Shown here piece by piece: positions 21,777 through 32,900 of a stretch of DNA of 64,000 nucleotides. The number at the start of each line of letters is the position of its first letter. The first letter of the stretch is position 1. Under the pieces are notes generated by a model. That model was not told the DNA's origin. It made no database searches and saw nothing but the letters and a program-made list of their open reading frames with translations. Source of the stretch: Bolinopsis microptera (Eukaryota > Ctenophora > Tentaculata > Lobata > Bolinopsidae). The position numbers were made by a program, and so were the translations under genes. Where the stretch lies: assembly GCF_026151205.1 (NCBI RefSeq), contig NC_087074.1, forward strand, positions 1,116,001-1,180,000, written 5' to 3'.

Positions 21777-23091
21777 AACATCAAATGGCTCAGCACTGTT
21801 GATAAGGGATCTTTTCAAGTAGGAGAAGACGACTGATAAATTATGGTTTCTGCTGTAAAATGAGATTCCAACATTCTCTAGATAATTGTTGGAGACAATG
21901 CCACGGAGGCATACATAACGCTAGGTGTATCTAAAATATTTTACCCATTTATCATTTATCTCGTTCTGCTATTCTGATTATTTTATTACTCTTAGGAATT
22001 AATATCTGATGACACGGATTTACTAATTTGAACAGTCACTGCGGGTGGTTGATTAGTTAATCAAATTTTAAACTCAAAAATATTGATAAAAATGACACCA
22101 CCGCAGCTGTACGTGACAGTAATTTGTTAACAGAATTTGGTGAGAAGATGAAGCCTCACTTTACGGCATACTGTGCCTGGCTAAAGGGTAATCTGTTTAC
22201 CAGCAATTATAATTTTCCTCTTAGGTGAGCCTAGACGTCTCCCTTCATATCATTTAGGTGCATTCCATTACCGCTTCCATGAGAGTACCGATCACTTCAG
22301 TGGGAACCTAAGTGATCGGTACCCTCAAGGATAATTGCAATGATAATTGCTGACAAAAAGGTCATCCGTAAATCCTATATTTGGTTACAATATGGTGGTT
22401 TTTACAAACTGGTGGAATTACGAACGGTGTCATTTGTGTGATTATTTATAGATTGTATTTACGTAGAACTATCCACATTTCGCAGGATGTGGGTGTTTTA
22501 AAAGTCTGACTGACTTTAGGGCAGGTTTAAATATTTAACTTCAGTTCGACTGAAACCATTTTGAACTTGTATCAAATACGGAGTCCTAAGAAACTTCTTC
22601 TTGATTATTTATTTTCGCTGCAAACTTCAACAAAATAAGCTGTCATATCAGAATTGTAGCATGAATAACCGCTATTTTTGCATTCCAAGGTAATTGCCGA
22701 TGGTAGCTTCGCTTCACATTATATTCTAATCAAGTGCATTACTGCTAATTGTTGTATGACAGCCTCTCAGAGCCTCTGATTACTGTGAGCCATTTCTACC
22801 ACACCCTTCTCACAGACCAGATTGTTAATTTCTCAGGATACAACTCAATTGTGCGCTCAGATACTTTTATTCCTCTTTTGTTTTTCGATTATCTTGGATA
22901 ATTTAAATAATTTTTGACGCCTTCAAGTCGGATAAATTACTGCCGAGACCACTGGATCCGGTGATCTTTACAAAGATTTGTCAGACTTGAAAGCGTCCAA
23001 AATTATAAGCTTTTGTCAAAGTTAAATTCTCAATATTATTTTATACATATTATTACGCTGTATCACTTGTTCTACAATCAAAAAATATTCG
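21777..23091. other. intergenic, no gene recognised
   Basis: Contains one perfect inverted repeat (22285-22322). No coding exon was supported on either strand. Confidence 0.35.
22285..22322. repeat. 13-bp perfect inverted repeat with 12-base loop
   Basis: GTACCGATCACTT pairs with AAGTGATCGGTAC around CAGTGGGAACCT. Pairing continues for three more bases (GAG/CTC) after one mismatch. It could form a hairpin in DNA or RNA. Confidence 0.7.
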
Positions 23092-24231
23092 CAACCTTCT
23101 ACTATACAACAGGGTTGCTAAAATATAGCTAGACGTTGCCTCTATAGCAACCCTATACTATACACCAGGGTTGCTAAAATATAGCTAGACGTTGCCTCTA
23201 GTAACCCTTTACTATACAACAGGGTTGCTAAAATATAGCTAGACGTTGCCTCTAGTAACCCTTTACTATACAACAGGGTTGCTAAAATATAGTTAGACGT
23301 TGCCTCTAGCAACCCTTTACTATACAACAGGGTTGCTACAATATAGCTAGACGTTGCCTCTAGCAACCCTTTACTATACAACAGGGTTGCTAAAATATAG
23401 CTAGACGTTGCCTCTAGCAACCCTTTACTATACAACAGGGTTGCTAAAATATAGTTAGACGTTGCCTCTAGCAACCCTTTACTATACAACAGGGTTGCTA
23501 CAATATAGCTAGAAGTTGCCTCTATAGCAACCTTCTACTATACAACAGGGTTGCTAAAATATAGCTAGACGTTGCCTCTAGCAACCCTATACTATACAAC
23601 AGGGTTGCTAAAATATAGTTAGACGTTGCCTCTAGCAACCCTTTACTATACAACAGGGTTGCTACAATATAGTTAGACGTTGCCTCTAGCAACCCTTTAC
23701 TATACAACAGGGTTGCTAAAATATAGTTAGACGTTGCCTCTAGCAACCCTTTACTATACAACAGGGTTGCTAAAATATAGTTAGACGTTGCCTCTAGCAA
23801 CCCTTTACTATACAACAGGGTTGCTACAATATAGCTAGACGTTGCCTCTATAGCAACCTTCTACTATACAACAGGGTTGCTAAAATATAGCTAGACGTTG
23901 CCTCTAGCAACCCTATACTATACACCAGGGTTGCTAAAATATAGCTAGACGTTGCCTCTAGTAACCCTTTACTATACACCAGGGTTGCTAAAATATAGCT
24001 AGACGTTGCCTCTAGCAACCCTATACTATACAACAGGGTTGCTACAATATAGCTATACGTTGCCTCTAGCAACCCTTTACTATACACCAGGGTTGCTACA
24101 ATATAGCTATACGTTGCCTCTAGCAACCCTTTACTATACACCAGTGTTGCTACAATATAGCTAGACGTTGCCTCTAGCAACCCTCTACTATACAACAGGG
24201 TTGCTACAATATAGCTAGACGTTGCCTCTAG
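23092..24231. repeat. 54-bp minisatellite, about 21 units, each with an internal hairpin
   Basis: Each unit contains AGGGTTGCTA and its exact complement TAGCAACCCT about 22 bases apart, so every unit can fold. The unit length is a multiple of three, which opens long minus-strand frames (..KGLLEATS..). These are broken by recurrent +2 insertions (CTCTATAGCAACC near 23140, 23520 and 23845), which argues against coding. Confidence 0.92.
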
Positions 24232-24593
24232 CACAAAATTTACCGAGATCGTTTGATGTTTGGCGAGGATGACCAGTTTTCAAATGTTACCCTCACCATT
24301 TGAGATAAAAATTCTCACACTTCTTAATATTCAATGACCGGTCCTCTCTTTTCGATTAAAACCACTTTAATTAACGAAAAAAAAAATATTTGAAAACGGA
24401 CACCATTAATAATGACGCATAAGTTAATTATGACTCATGACTTAAGTTAATCATGATGATCAGGGCCGATATAGGCCTGATTTTCTGCTGTATCTTTGAA
24501 AAATACCACACAACCCAATCCCGTACGAGACACAATCCATTCACGTACAAATCACATTAATCCATAGTACTAGATTACTGTAGTCGGCTACCG

Positions 24594-25170
24594 GACAACT
24601 GAACCCAATTTGGACTTTTCCTAGACAGGGTAGCTTGGGAAAATAATTATAAACCCAATCAGACTACCTAATTAACTTTGAAACGACAACTGAACCCAAT
24701 CGTCACTAGAAATCACTAACAGTTTAACAGGTTTCCAAATACCGTTCTAGTTTAGCTGCTGCCTGGTTTCTAGTGCTATAATTTTGGTATGTTGAGGTTG
24801 GTGCTTCGGAGTGGTTGGCAGATCCGGACTTATCTGCTCGTGATCGTTGGACAATTCTGGCGAGGGATTCTAGTTTAGGTAGTACCACGTTGATTTCGGA
24901 TTGTAGATAAGGCTTCGGTGAGGAGGTTTTTTGTTGCTGATGATCTATTCTATAGTGATAATGACCACAGTCATATCACTGAAAATCCGATCGTTGGGTT
25001 CAGTTGTCGTATTTCCTTGGGTTCAGTTGTCGTATTTTCAATTTGGGTGCAGTTGTGATATGACCTGGGTTCAGTTGTCGTTTTGGGATTTAAGCTGATT
25101 GGTCACCCAATTAAGCTGATTGGGTGCCTGTTAACTGCGTGGGAACTAGGTTCAATTGGGTTCAGTTGTC
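24594..25170. mobile_element. putative small DNA transposon with repeated subterminal motif
   Basis: A perfect 17-bp inverted pair, GACAACTGAACCCAATT at 24594 and its complement ending at 25170, encloses more copies of the same word. One more lies in left orientation (24685), and several in right orientation (TTGGGTTCAGTTGTC near 24994, 25018 and 25065, plus a variant near 25044). Repeated subterminal motifs facing inward are typical binding arrays for transposases such as those of hAT or Mutator-like elements (established). The target duplication could not be fixed. The enclosed minus-strand open frame is a separate entry. Confidence 0.55.
24724..24975 (-). pseudogene. 83-codon open frame without Met inside the putative transposon
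   Basis: The frame is open from 24975 to a stop at 24724-24726 and lacks any Met. It includes VVLPKLESLARIVQRSRADK and ends ..AAAKLERYLETC. The composition is protein-like (charged, helical), with no recognised domain. It may be a relic of a transposase or accessory protein, or chance. Confidence 0.3.
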
Positions 25171-25690
25171 TGCCACCCCTGTAGGCTGCCTTATCCCCAT
25201 AACCCAATCAGGAAACCGTTAGAATAGTCGCCATTTTTCAAATGTTTCAACAATCCTACTCGGAGAGGTGATGACGGATGGCCATCATTCTTTCATTTCT
25301 CTTACTCTCTAAAGCGCTTAACTTCGAGTGTGATTTTTTGTTTAAGCAATAGTTTAATTAGAAAAATGTTAATGAAATTTATTTTATAATTTCATTTAAA
25401 TCAAGACATTACAAGAAGAAATGTGTCTTACTGTCGGACAATATTCGGCTAACTTAATTTGTTTACAGCCATAAATTTAACTTGATTACAGCCATTCAGT
25501 GGCTGGGTTATAGTTCACCGGTAGGTGCTGGCGATTATAGCACCATGCCAACGTGTTCAGCACTGGGTCCTTGTTTCAATAAATATCGCCCCTATCAATA
25601 ACAGGTGCACCTGGTGTATTAGATACCGATATTTTAACACAAACTTGCCGTCTATTCTGCTAGGTGTTTAGGTGACGACTTAAACACAAG

Positions 25691-28600
25691 ATGGGTGAAT
25701 CGGGAAAGCATGAAACCACTGAAACAGTTGATTCTGTGATAAACAGAATAGGAAAGTCGCCCAATTTCCTAATGTTTGTTGTTGCTACGTGCGCCATGTC
25801 ATGTTCGTATGTGGGCACGTTTTTCGCCTTCATGGTTCAGTTTACCGGCTTCATTCCGAATGAGGAATACAGGTGCATTTCTCAGAAGTGCCTTACTCTG
25901 AAAAGCAATTTCACGGAATTGAATGAAGGTAACTTTTTCTTTTTTAATTTTTAACCCACTATGCATTTAACTTTGAAGCTTTAACTTTAAGTCTGTTTAA
26001 TGTCGTGAATGCTTGGCTTACTTATATCGGTAATATGTGTGCGGTAATGTTCGTTTTATTAATTATTTTAATTTCATTCCGATTGAATACAATTTCAGGG
26101 ATGATAAACCTATTTAAACCGTGTTTACATTTTCAGTTGATAGTAAATTCTATGATATAGCGACCATCTGTGACAATGCTATGATTTACGGAGCAGATTT
26201 CAAATGGGATATTTCTCGGACAACTTTTGCGATTGATTTCGACAAAATCTGCAAGCCAAGCGAATTGAGCCTTCTTAACTCACTTTATTTTGTTGGAGGA
26301 TCTATAAGTCTGCTTTGTGGTAAAAACCTGATTTGAATATGTTTTAATTGAGCCTGCGATGATATACGTTTTATTTTTTGTTTAACCTTATTCTTGATTC
26401 TTGAAGGCCCTTGACTGTTCATCGAGCTATCAAAAATATCGTTTGATTAGCAGTACTATTTTAACGAGAAACGTTCAGGAACGGTGGCATTTGAAACTCT
26501 GGGAAGAAGGAAAACTGCAGTCCTAGGGGGTCTTTTTGGGACAATCTCCACATTCATGGGAACGTTTTGCAATAGCTACAATTTCATGATCGCAATCCGT
26601 CTTCTGCAAGGTATTGTAAATAAAATGGCCGCAATATATTGTATCAAGATGAAAATTATTTTATTATGTTAAAGAAATAGGACAAATTCTTAATCATGAC
26701 TCACCAATTGAGTAATTTAGTAAGCCAACTAAAACCCTGCCCTCAGGGATTGGTAACTTTGTTTCCTTTGCTGGAACGTACATCTGGGTATTAGAGTTCG
26801 TTCCTGAACAGTACCGGATCTACTATAACACGTGGTCCATGTTGATCTGGTGTATCGGTTACCCACTTCTGGTTTGCACTAGCTTCTTTATCCACAACTG
26901 GAACTATATCTTTCTTGCAAGTTCATTAGCCGTTGCTATCACCTATATCCCGGTATTTCTGCTCCCTGATTCACCAAGGTAAATATTTAACCGACCTTTG
27001 AGTCAATACTCAATATTAGGGATTATTTCGAGATATTGGTGATATCAGAGTAGCGATCGATCGGGATAAATCCACATCTGGAACTATATCTTTCTTGCAA
27101 GTACATTTGTATACTTTATAGCCATTGCTATCACCTATATCCCGGTATTTCTGCTGCTTGATTCACCTAGGTAAATGTTTAAACCGATCTTTGGAGTCAA
27201 TATTAGGGATTATTTCGAGATATTGGTGATATCAGAGTAGCGATCGATCGGGATAAAATTTATGTTTGGAGACGATATTATGACTGGTTTGAACTAGTTT
27301 CTTTATCCACAACTGAAACTATATCTTTCTTGCAAGCACATCATACCTTATAATCATTCCTAGCACATATATCCCGGTATTTCTGTTGCCTGATTCACCT
27401 ATATACTAAGACATAGGTAAATGTTTAAGCGATCAATAATAGTGACTATTTCGAGATATTGGTGATATCAGAGTAGCGATCGATCGGGATAAAATCTATC
27501 TTTGAGGATGATATTGTGACCTAATTTCAAGATTTAGTCGTTTTGGCAATTTTGTCGGGACTGGGATTTAAAATGATGACTTGTACCGTTCATGCAAATT
27601 TAGACTATCTGGCTGATTTGACAAGTATAACAGGTATCTGATGACCCTCGGTAAAGTCGAAGAAGCAAAGAAAGTGCTAGTTATGTACGCCAAGCTGGCC
27701 AAGAAGCCTATTAATCTGGACGATGTGAACCTGATCGTGGGGGAAAACGCAACTAAAGATGAAGGGAAAATCTACCAAAGACAGAGTCAGTATATGATCA
27801 TGAAGTGGAGTATAATATTTGATACTAGCATCAAAAATGTTAAACACATGAGTTATATCCGAGCAGCTGTTGGAAATTAAAATCATCAACAAATTTTGAT
27901 GATTTTTACTTGTAGTTGTAGAAGTTAGATTAATTTTTGACATGGCACATTGCCAAGTGCTAACATGGCACATTGCCAAGTGCTAACCATAACACATTGC
28001 CAAGTGCTAACATGGCACATTGCCAAGTGCTAACATGGAACATTGCCAAGTGCTAACATGGCACATTGCCAAGTGCTAACCATAACACATTGCCAAGTGC
28101 TAACATGGCACATTGCCAAGTGCTAACCATAAACACATTGCCAAGTGCTAACATGGCACATTGCCAAGTGCTAACTATAACACGAACATTGCCAAGTGCT
28201 AACCATAACAGGAACATTGCCAAGTGCTAACATGGCACATTGCCAAGTGCTAACTATAACACTAACATTCTGCTAGATAGCCGACATCCTTAGTAACAAA
28301 GCTGTATTGCTGGAGACGTTAGTACAGTGGTACTACTGGTTCACCAGTTGTATGTTATTCTACTTCTTAAACTACGGCTGGAGTAGCTTTGGTGACACTC
28401 CTTACGTTAACTACCTTTTCGCAGGTTAATATTATCACCTTGTAATCACCTTGTAATCACCTTGTAATCACCTTGTAATCACCATGTAATCACCATTGTA
28501 ATCACTTGTAATCACCTTGTAATCACCATGTAATCACTGTCTGTAACCACCTTGGAATCACTTTGTTAATCCCTTTTGTAATCACCTTGTAATCATTTTG

Positions 28601-29596
28601 TAATCACATTGTAATCATTTTGTAATCACCTTGTAATCACCTTGTAATTCATTCTGATAAATTTATGGTTATTTTGATGGTTTTAAAATCCATACCAGCT
28701 AACAATGTGACCTCTCGACGGCGGCAAATATATTATTCTGATGGTTTTGTGGGTTCACGTTATTTAATAATTCTATAAGCTATATCAACAAACATTCTGA
28801 CTTAAAGATAATTGATGATCACCACGTTATTCTGCAGGGTTGGGAGAGGCAATAGCATACTTGTCTCTCATACCGATCATCACTTACGTCGGTCGGAGGA
28901 AGGGGATGGTATTTGTCCTGGGTATGAGTTGCGCCTGTTTCCTGCTAGGTATGATACCATGGCAGTGGTCGGAGCTGTGGAGCTTTGAGAGGCTGATGAC
29001 CATGGCATCCATTATTGGGGTGTCGGCTGCATTTGCTCTAGCATTCCTCTACACCAATGAGTTGGCGCCAACTACACATAGAGGACTGGTTCTCAGCTCC
29101 TGTAGCATTATTGCTCGAGGCGGTGAGTAAAATAAAAACTGGGTTTGTCGATGCAGCTGTTTTCCGGGGTGATCATTATCATATTCTATTTGTAATAATA
29201 AAGAAATGTACTTAATTCGTGGTCTACTTTTATACGATTAATAAGATAAACGAGTTTGTTTTTCAGCGGCGTTCGTTGGACCGTTTGTGTCGGAGATATT
29301 CGAGAGCAGTACCGTGAAACTTGGGGTTAATGCAGTACTGGCAGGATCAGCCGCCCTTATCTGTCTGCTGCTTCCTGGTAATTTTTTAACCGCATGTAAG
29401 TCTCTTATATAGAATTCAGCTAACTTTTGTAAGGTGAATTATTAATCAGAACTAAATATAACGTTAATCTTATTTTAACCGCACTTCATCTCCAGAGACA
29501 AGAAAGTTGCCGATTCGGAACGACCTCACATATTATACCTCAATACGTCCAAAATATTTATTACTACAACCACCAAATACATTAACACAACTTTAG
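25691..29596 (+). CDS. SLC22-like organic cation/anion transporter, nine exons
   Basis: Exons 25691-25928, 26137-26319, 26479-26610, 26747-26978, 27634-27785, 28281-28424, 28838-29122, 29267-29377 and 29496-29596 join in phase to 525 codons, near the usual SLC22 length of 520-560. A first helix (FLMFVVATCAMSCSYVGTFF) is followed by a large Cys-containing extracellular loop with a sequon (NFT), as in SLC22. Family motifs are ETLGRRK after TM2, PDSPRYL after TM6, YVGRRKG after TM8 and LPETRK after TM12. Such proteins move organic ions or zwitterions across the plasma membrane. The substrate cannot be told. Odd points: the exon 4 tail is copied twice more into intron 4, introns 5 and 6 hold minisatellites, and the reading frame stops within the last exon at the edge of a G-free stretch, so the final ~20 residues may be unreliable. 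Confidence 0.9.
26895..27530 (+). repeat. exon 4 tail plus donor of the transporter, present three times
   Basis: Copy 1 is the real exon end and intron start (about 26880-27070). Copies 2 (about 27071-27290) and 3 (about 27291-27530) repeat the exon tail (CTATATCTTTCTTGCAAG, TATATCCCGGTATTTCTG), a GTAAATGTTTAA donor and the intron stretch TGATATCAGAGTAGCGATCG. Insertions and frame breaks make copies 2 and 3 pseudo-exons, but their donor sequences persist. Confidence 0.85.
27937..28265. repeat. 21-24-bp minisatellite in transporter intron 5
   Basis: Repeats of ACATTGCCAAGTGCTAA with spacers CATGGC or CCATAAC, about 15 units. It ends just before the acceptor of exon 6 at 28281. Confidence 0.9.
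28434..28650. repeat. 12-bp minisatellite in transporter intron 6
   Basis: Imperfect repeats of GTAATCACCTTG, about 17 units. It starts ten bases after the donor of exon 6. Confidence 0.9.
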
Positions 29597-30240
29597 CATA
29601 ACTACTCACTAACTCATTCTACACACCCAATCTATTCAACCAAACATACCTATCACACCTCTCCCCAACACCATTCATACCCAACAAACACAAACCTCAC
29701 ATACAACAAAAATACTACCCTAACCAAAAATATTAATCTAATACCCCCACTACCACTCAACAAATCCCCCCCCCAAACCCCCCCCCCTCTTTCTCTATTA
29801 CCCAATTCTTACCCCTACCAAATCCATACTCCCTCCATTCCCATAAAAAAACACCCCCTACCTCTTATTACAACCCCACATCTCCCCCTTCACTTTACCC
29901 CCAATTTCACACCTACCCCTCCAACACATCATATTATTCCCCCCCACATACACCATCTCCCACATACCTTATGACCAACACCCTGGGCACCCCCCAGGGC
30001 CAGACATCGGACTGTTTACCATGACTCAGCCCTTACACAATATGCACCCCCTTCCCCCCCCCCCCCCCCCTACCCCCTAGCCCCGTAAACCCTTTACTAA
30101 TTCCCTACTAGAAGACCCGCCAGCCCCCCCCCCCCCCTAAACCCTCTCAATTCCAGCCCCCCCCTAAAACTTCCAAATTGTCAGGAATCCTAGGACATCC
30201 ATCCGAACCTTCCTACCCCCCTCCCCCCCCCCCCTCCTGT
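29597..30240. other. strand-asymmetric block: 376 bases without G, then C homopolymers
   Basis: From 29597 to 29972 there is no G at all while A, C and T alternate freely. From about 29990 to 30235 several runs of 8-15 C occur with few G. The block starts at the stop codon of the transporter. The cause may be a sequencing or assembly artefact (G-biased calls read from the other strand) or extreme real skew. The 3' end of the transporter and any gene in this stretch should be treated with caution. Confidence 0.85.
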
Positions 30241-30906
30241 ATTTGTATCTAGGAATAAGTAAGGATTGTTTCTTTTTTTTTTCTTTTAAGCTTTATGTTG
30301 CTGTTAGCTGCAATTTTTACTGGATGATTTAAGTGGATGTTGACAGACTTAAGGATTGCATATTTGTTCGACCCTCTACTCTGACTAATTTTAAATATTT
30401 CTAAAAAATCCTGTATTTTGAAGAAACATGGTTTGCCAGTAAAAAAATTTCGTTTCCTTTTCCAAACAAAGAAACCCATGCTGCCACCTCCTTATCACTA
30501 GCAGTTTATAACAACTAAAATAACAACTAAAAGGACAATTAATTAACAACATATTAGCAACTAAAAGTAACGTACGTGTTGGAGAGGGTTAGGTGAAGAC
30601 TGTTCCACAAAGACGTGGACCACGTCAATAGGGAATATCATTAGTTTGTAGGCTATGCTTGTTGACAGTGTGGTCTGAGTGGTGGAAGAAACGTCTGTAA
30701 TAACCACCTGTAGAGAGGGAGTTAAGTTTCACTTTATTTTCTCGTTTTCACTTTCACTTAGTTTCACATTTCATTTCATTAGTTTCACTTTCATCTGACC
30801 TGCACTTACTGTTTTCACTAATTTCGTAACTGTGACTTTGATAAGATTAAAATGTCATAATCTATAAAACGGCCAATATAATAAAGCCTAAAATGTTTCT
30901 TCTCAC
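30241..30906. other. non-coding or unresolved downstream exons of the 31-kb GPCR
   Basis: A CAG acceptor on the minus strand at about 30708 is followed by frames of 18-48 codons, but none joins exon 3 of the GPCR in phase and continues as a membrane helix. TM5-TM7 exons were not found here. Confidence 0.35.
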
Positions 30907-31966
30907 TTGCAATTATCAAATATCTGGTCTCCAGCCACACTAAATTCCAATGTCCAGCACGCAAAAGAAAGCAGCCCAGTCTCCAGCTTGGAGGAGCGGA
31001 GTTTGTATTTTAGGGGTTTAGCAATGCTCCAGGCACGGATTGCGCTAAGAGTTGTGACCAGCATTATTGTGCACGTGTACCCGTACCACCACGTATGACC
31101 TGTTAACAGGGAGGTTAGTTTCACTTTCACTTTCGTGTGGTTTCATTTTCACTTCTGCGAGAGGATCGGTTATTCAGATAGTGTTTTACTCAAAAGTCAA
31201 ACTGGCTGTCATGATGAGTTTAGGTTTTGAGCTGGTTTAAATTTGATTAGAGGCAATTTTGAAAAATGAGTTTGATCAAACCAAAAAGAAATCCAAGATA
31301 AACATCAGATTTTGAATAACAGAAAGGAGTTAATTATCAGAAATCATACCATCTCTCTTCCCTACTAACCGACTGATAGCTCGAAGATGTGTTGAGAAGG
31401 TAACTTTATACTGGTGTTAGGATAGTTCTCCAATATTTGACACATGTGGTTTCGGCCCCTAAGTAAGTAGATTCCCCCGTATATAGAGGTATAGCCAACA
31501 TAGCATCCCGCCATGTCTATGCTTATCCGTGCCCAGCGGGGAGATTGCTCAGCCTTCGAGTTTTTCATGCTGTGTGAGAGATAACCTATTATAGTTCACC
31601 AGTCGGTCTATTATGAACCTGGGTGTGGGACTGTGGGAGTCTGTGGACTATGATTTATCGAGAGCTGAGGACTCGCTGTTCTAATGATCTCGAATAAGTG
31701 ACTTGCTGCAAATCAATGGTAAAATCGATAAAGCGACAATTTACCTGAACGAACATGCAAGCGGATGCTCGCTGGGATGCTTCTTTGAAGTAAGCAAAGA
31801 AGACAACCCCGTTACCCAGCAACGCCAGTACGCCCGCCATAAGGTGAAGTGTTCCTATGGCGATATCCGCTGATCTGCTGTAGATCTCGTCCGGAAGCTC
31901 GCAAGGGTAGACAGTAGGAGTGATGGTGGTGGAATTTGTCATGAGGGTCAAGTTATCTGGAGACAT
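30907..31966 (-). CDS. rhodopsin-like GPCR, 5' part (TM1-TM4), three exons, partial
   Basis: Minus-strand exons are about 31745-31966, about 31370-31555 and 30907-31099. The first has two sequons (NLT, NST), a Cys, and TM1 (IGTLHLMAGVLALLGNGVVF) with the GN motif, and ends MFVQ before GTAAAT. The second holds TM2 (ISIDMAGCYVGYTSIYGG). Its 5' boundary is uncertain because the best-looking acceptor is out of phase and one inside it must be used. The third joins in phase 1 and carries TM3 and TM4 (TWWYGYTCTIMLVTTLSAIR, AWSIAKPLKYK, LLSFACWTLEFSVAG), ending at a GTGAGA donor. The DRY box reads IRA. TM5-TM7 are missing from the nearby sequence. A CAG just before the Met may mark a 5' UTR exon. Confidence 0.7.
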
Positions 31967-32376
31967 CCTGCAAATGAGGAATTGATAACATTTGATAACA
32001 TTTGGTTAGTTTTTGTTGAAATGAATAAGGGATTTGTTAAAATGAATTAAATAATGAAATGAGGGATCGTCTATCAGTTTGCAGTAAACCAGTTGGCATT
32101 TGTATCGTTTTTAGCTTGTTATCAGCAGTCGCTATCTGCAAGTATTACACGCCACGCTGAACTTGCATGGATTTCTCTGTGGAATTACTACACAGAGTGG
32201 AAAAGGATATGCGATAGGAGATTGGAAAGCTCATGAAAGCTGCGAATGTTTCGTCCTCCTCTGATATGAACTAGGGTACGTTGTACAAAAACTGTTAAGG
32301 GGCCGCTTGTAAATTTCCTCAGCAATATAGTGAATTTAATGGACAGCAATATGCATGTCTGCAGCAAGCAAGATAG

Positions 32377-32890
32377 ATCAGAATTCAGATGAAAACAGAA
32401 CAGATAGACATGCAAAAGAAGCTGATAAACGTACAGCAGGATCAAATCGGTGCAGAAAACTGAATTAAAGAAATGAAAAGTTGGGCAGATGAAGTCAAGA
32501 AGAACAGCGCCCAAAACAGCAAAAACTGTGTAAGAAGCCGTGAGATCAGTGAATGAGGAAGAAGAAAGATCGAGAAACTTGATTATCTACGGAGTTACTC
32601 TCCCGGATTTTTTGCTTTTTCGGGTAAGTTTTTTATGGCGGCTCATGTGACTTTCCTGAACGTATGAAAATATGAGATTTGAAGACAGTTCCTGTGAAAA
32701 CGCGACCAATCAAATGTTCAGTTACCCAAGTCTAGCGATGCGGACATTATACTAAGGAACGCACACAAAATAAAACAAATGAAGATTTTTAAGTCAGTTT
32801 ATCTTGACGGATAGGACAAAGGGAAATAGAAGACTACACGTGAAATGGTCAAACAAGCTCAAGAGAGACGGGCGTATCCCAGCATTGAGG
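32377..32890 (+). pseudogene. decayed LINE ORF1 (coiled coil plus RRM-like domain)
   Basis: Frameshifted and stop-containing pieces line up along the plus strand as an L1/CR1-type ORF1 protein. They are a coiled-coil part (MKTEQIDMQKKLINVQQDQ, IKEMKSWADEVKKNSAQNS), then after a frameshift NEEEERSRNLIIYGVTLP (strand 1 of the RRM-like domain), then DADIILRNAHKIKQMKIFKS and TREMVKQAQERR. Several stops and at least two frame changes show it is long dead. It differs clearly from the zinc-knuckle ORF1 at 4.6-5.8 kb, so two LINE lineages are present. No reverse transcriptase was found next to it. Confidence 0.75.
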
Positions 32891-32900
32891 AAACAGCATT

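Noticed and set aside
23142-24234. Minus-strand frames of 97-128 codons (KGLLEATS repeats)
   Set aside because: Minisatellite translation, interrupted at each +2 insertion; no start or splice context.
27937-28265. Possible CRISPR-like repeat array
   Set aside because: Repeats are contiguous with two fixed spacers, lie in an animal intron, and have no unique spacer sequences.
30555-30707. Fourth exon of the 31-kb GPCR
   Set aside because: The acceptor looks good, but the in-phase frame hits a stop after 18 codons and the open frames are out of phase and not helix-like.
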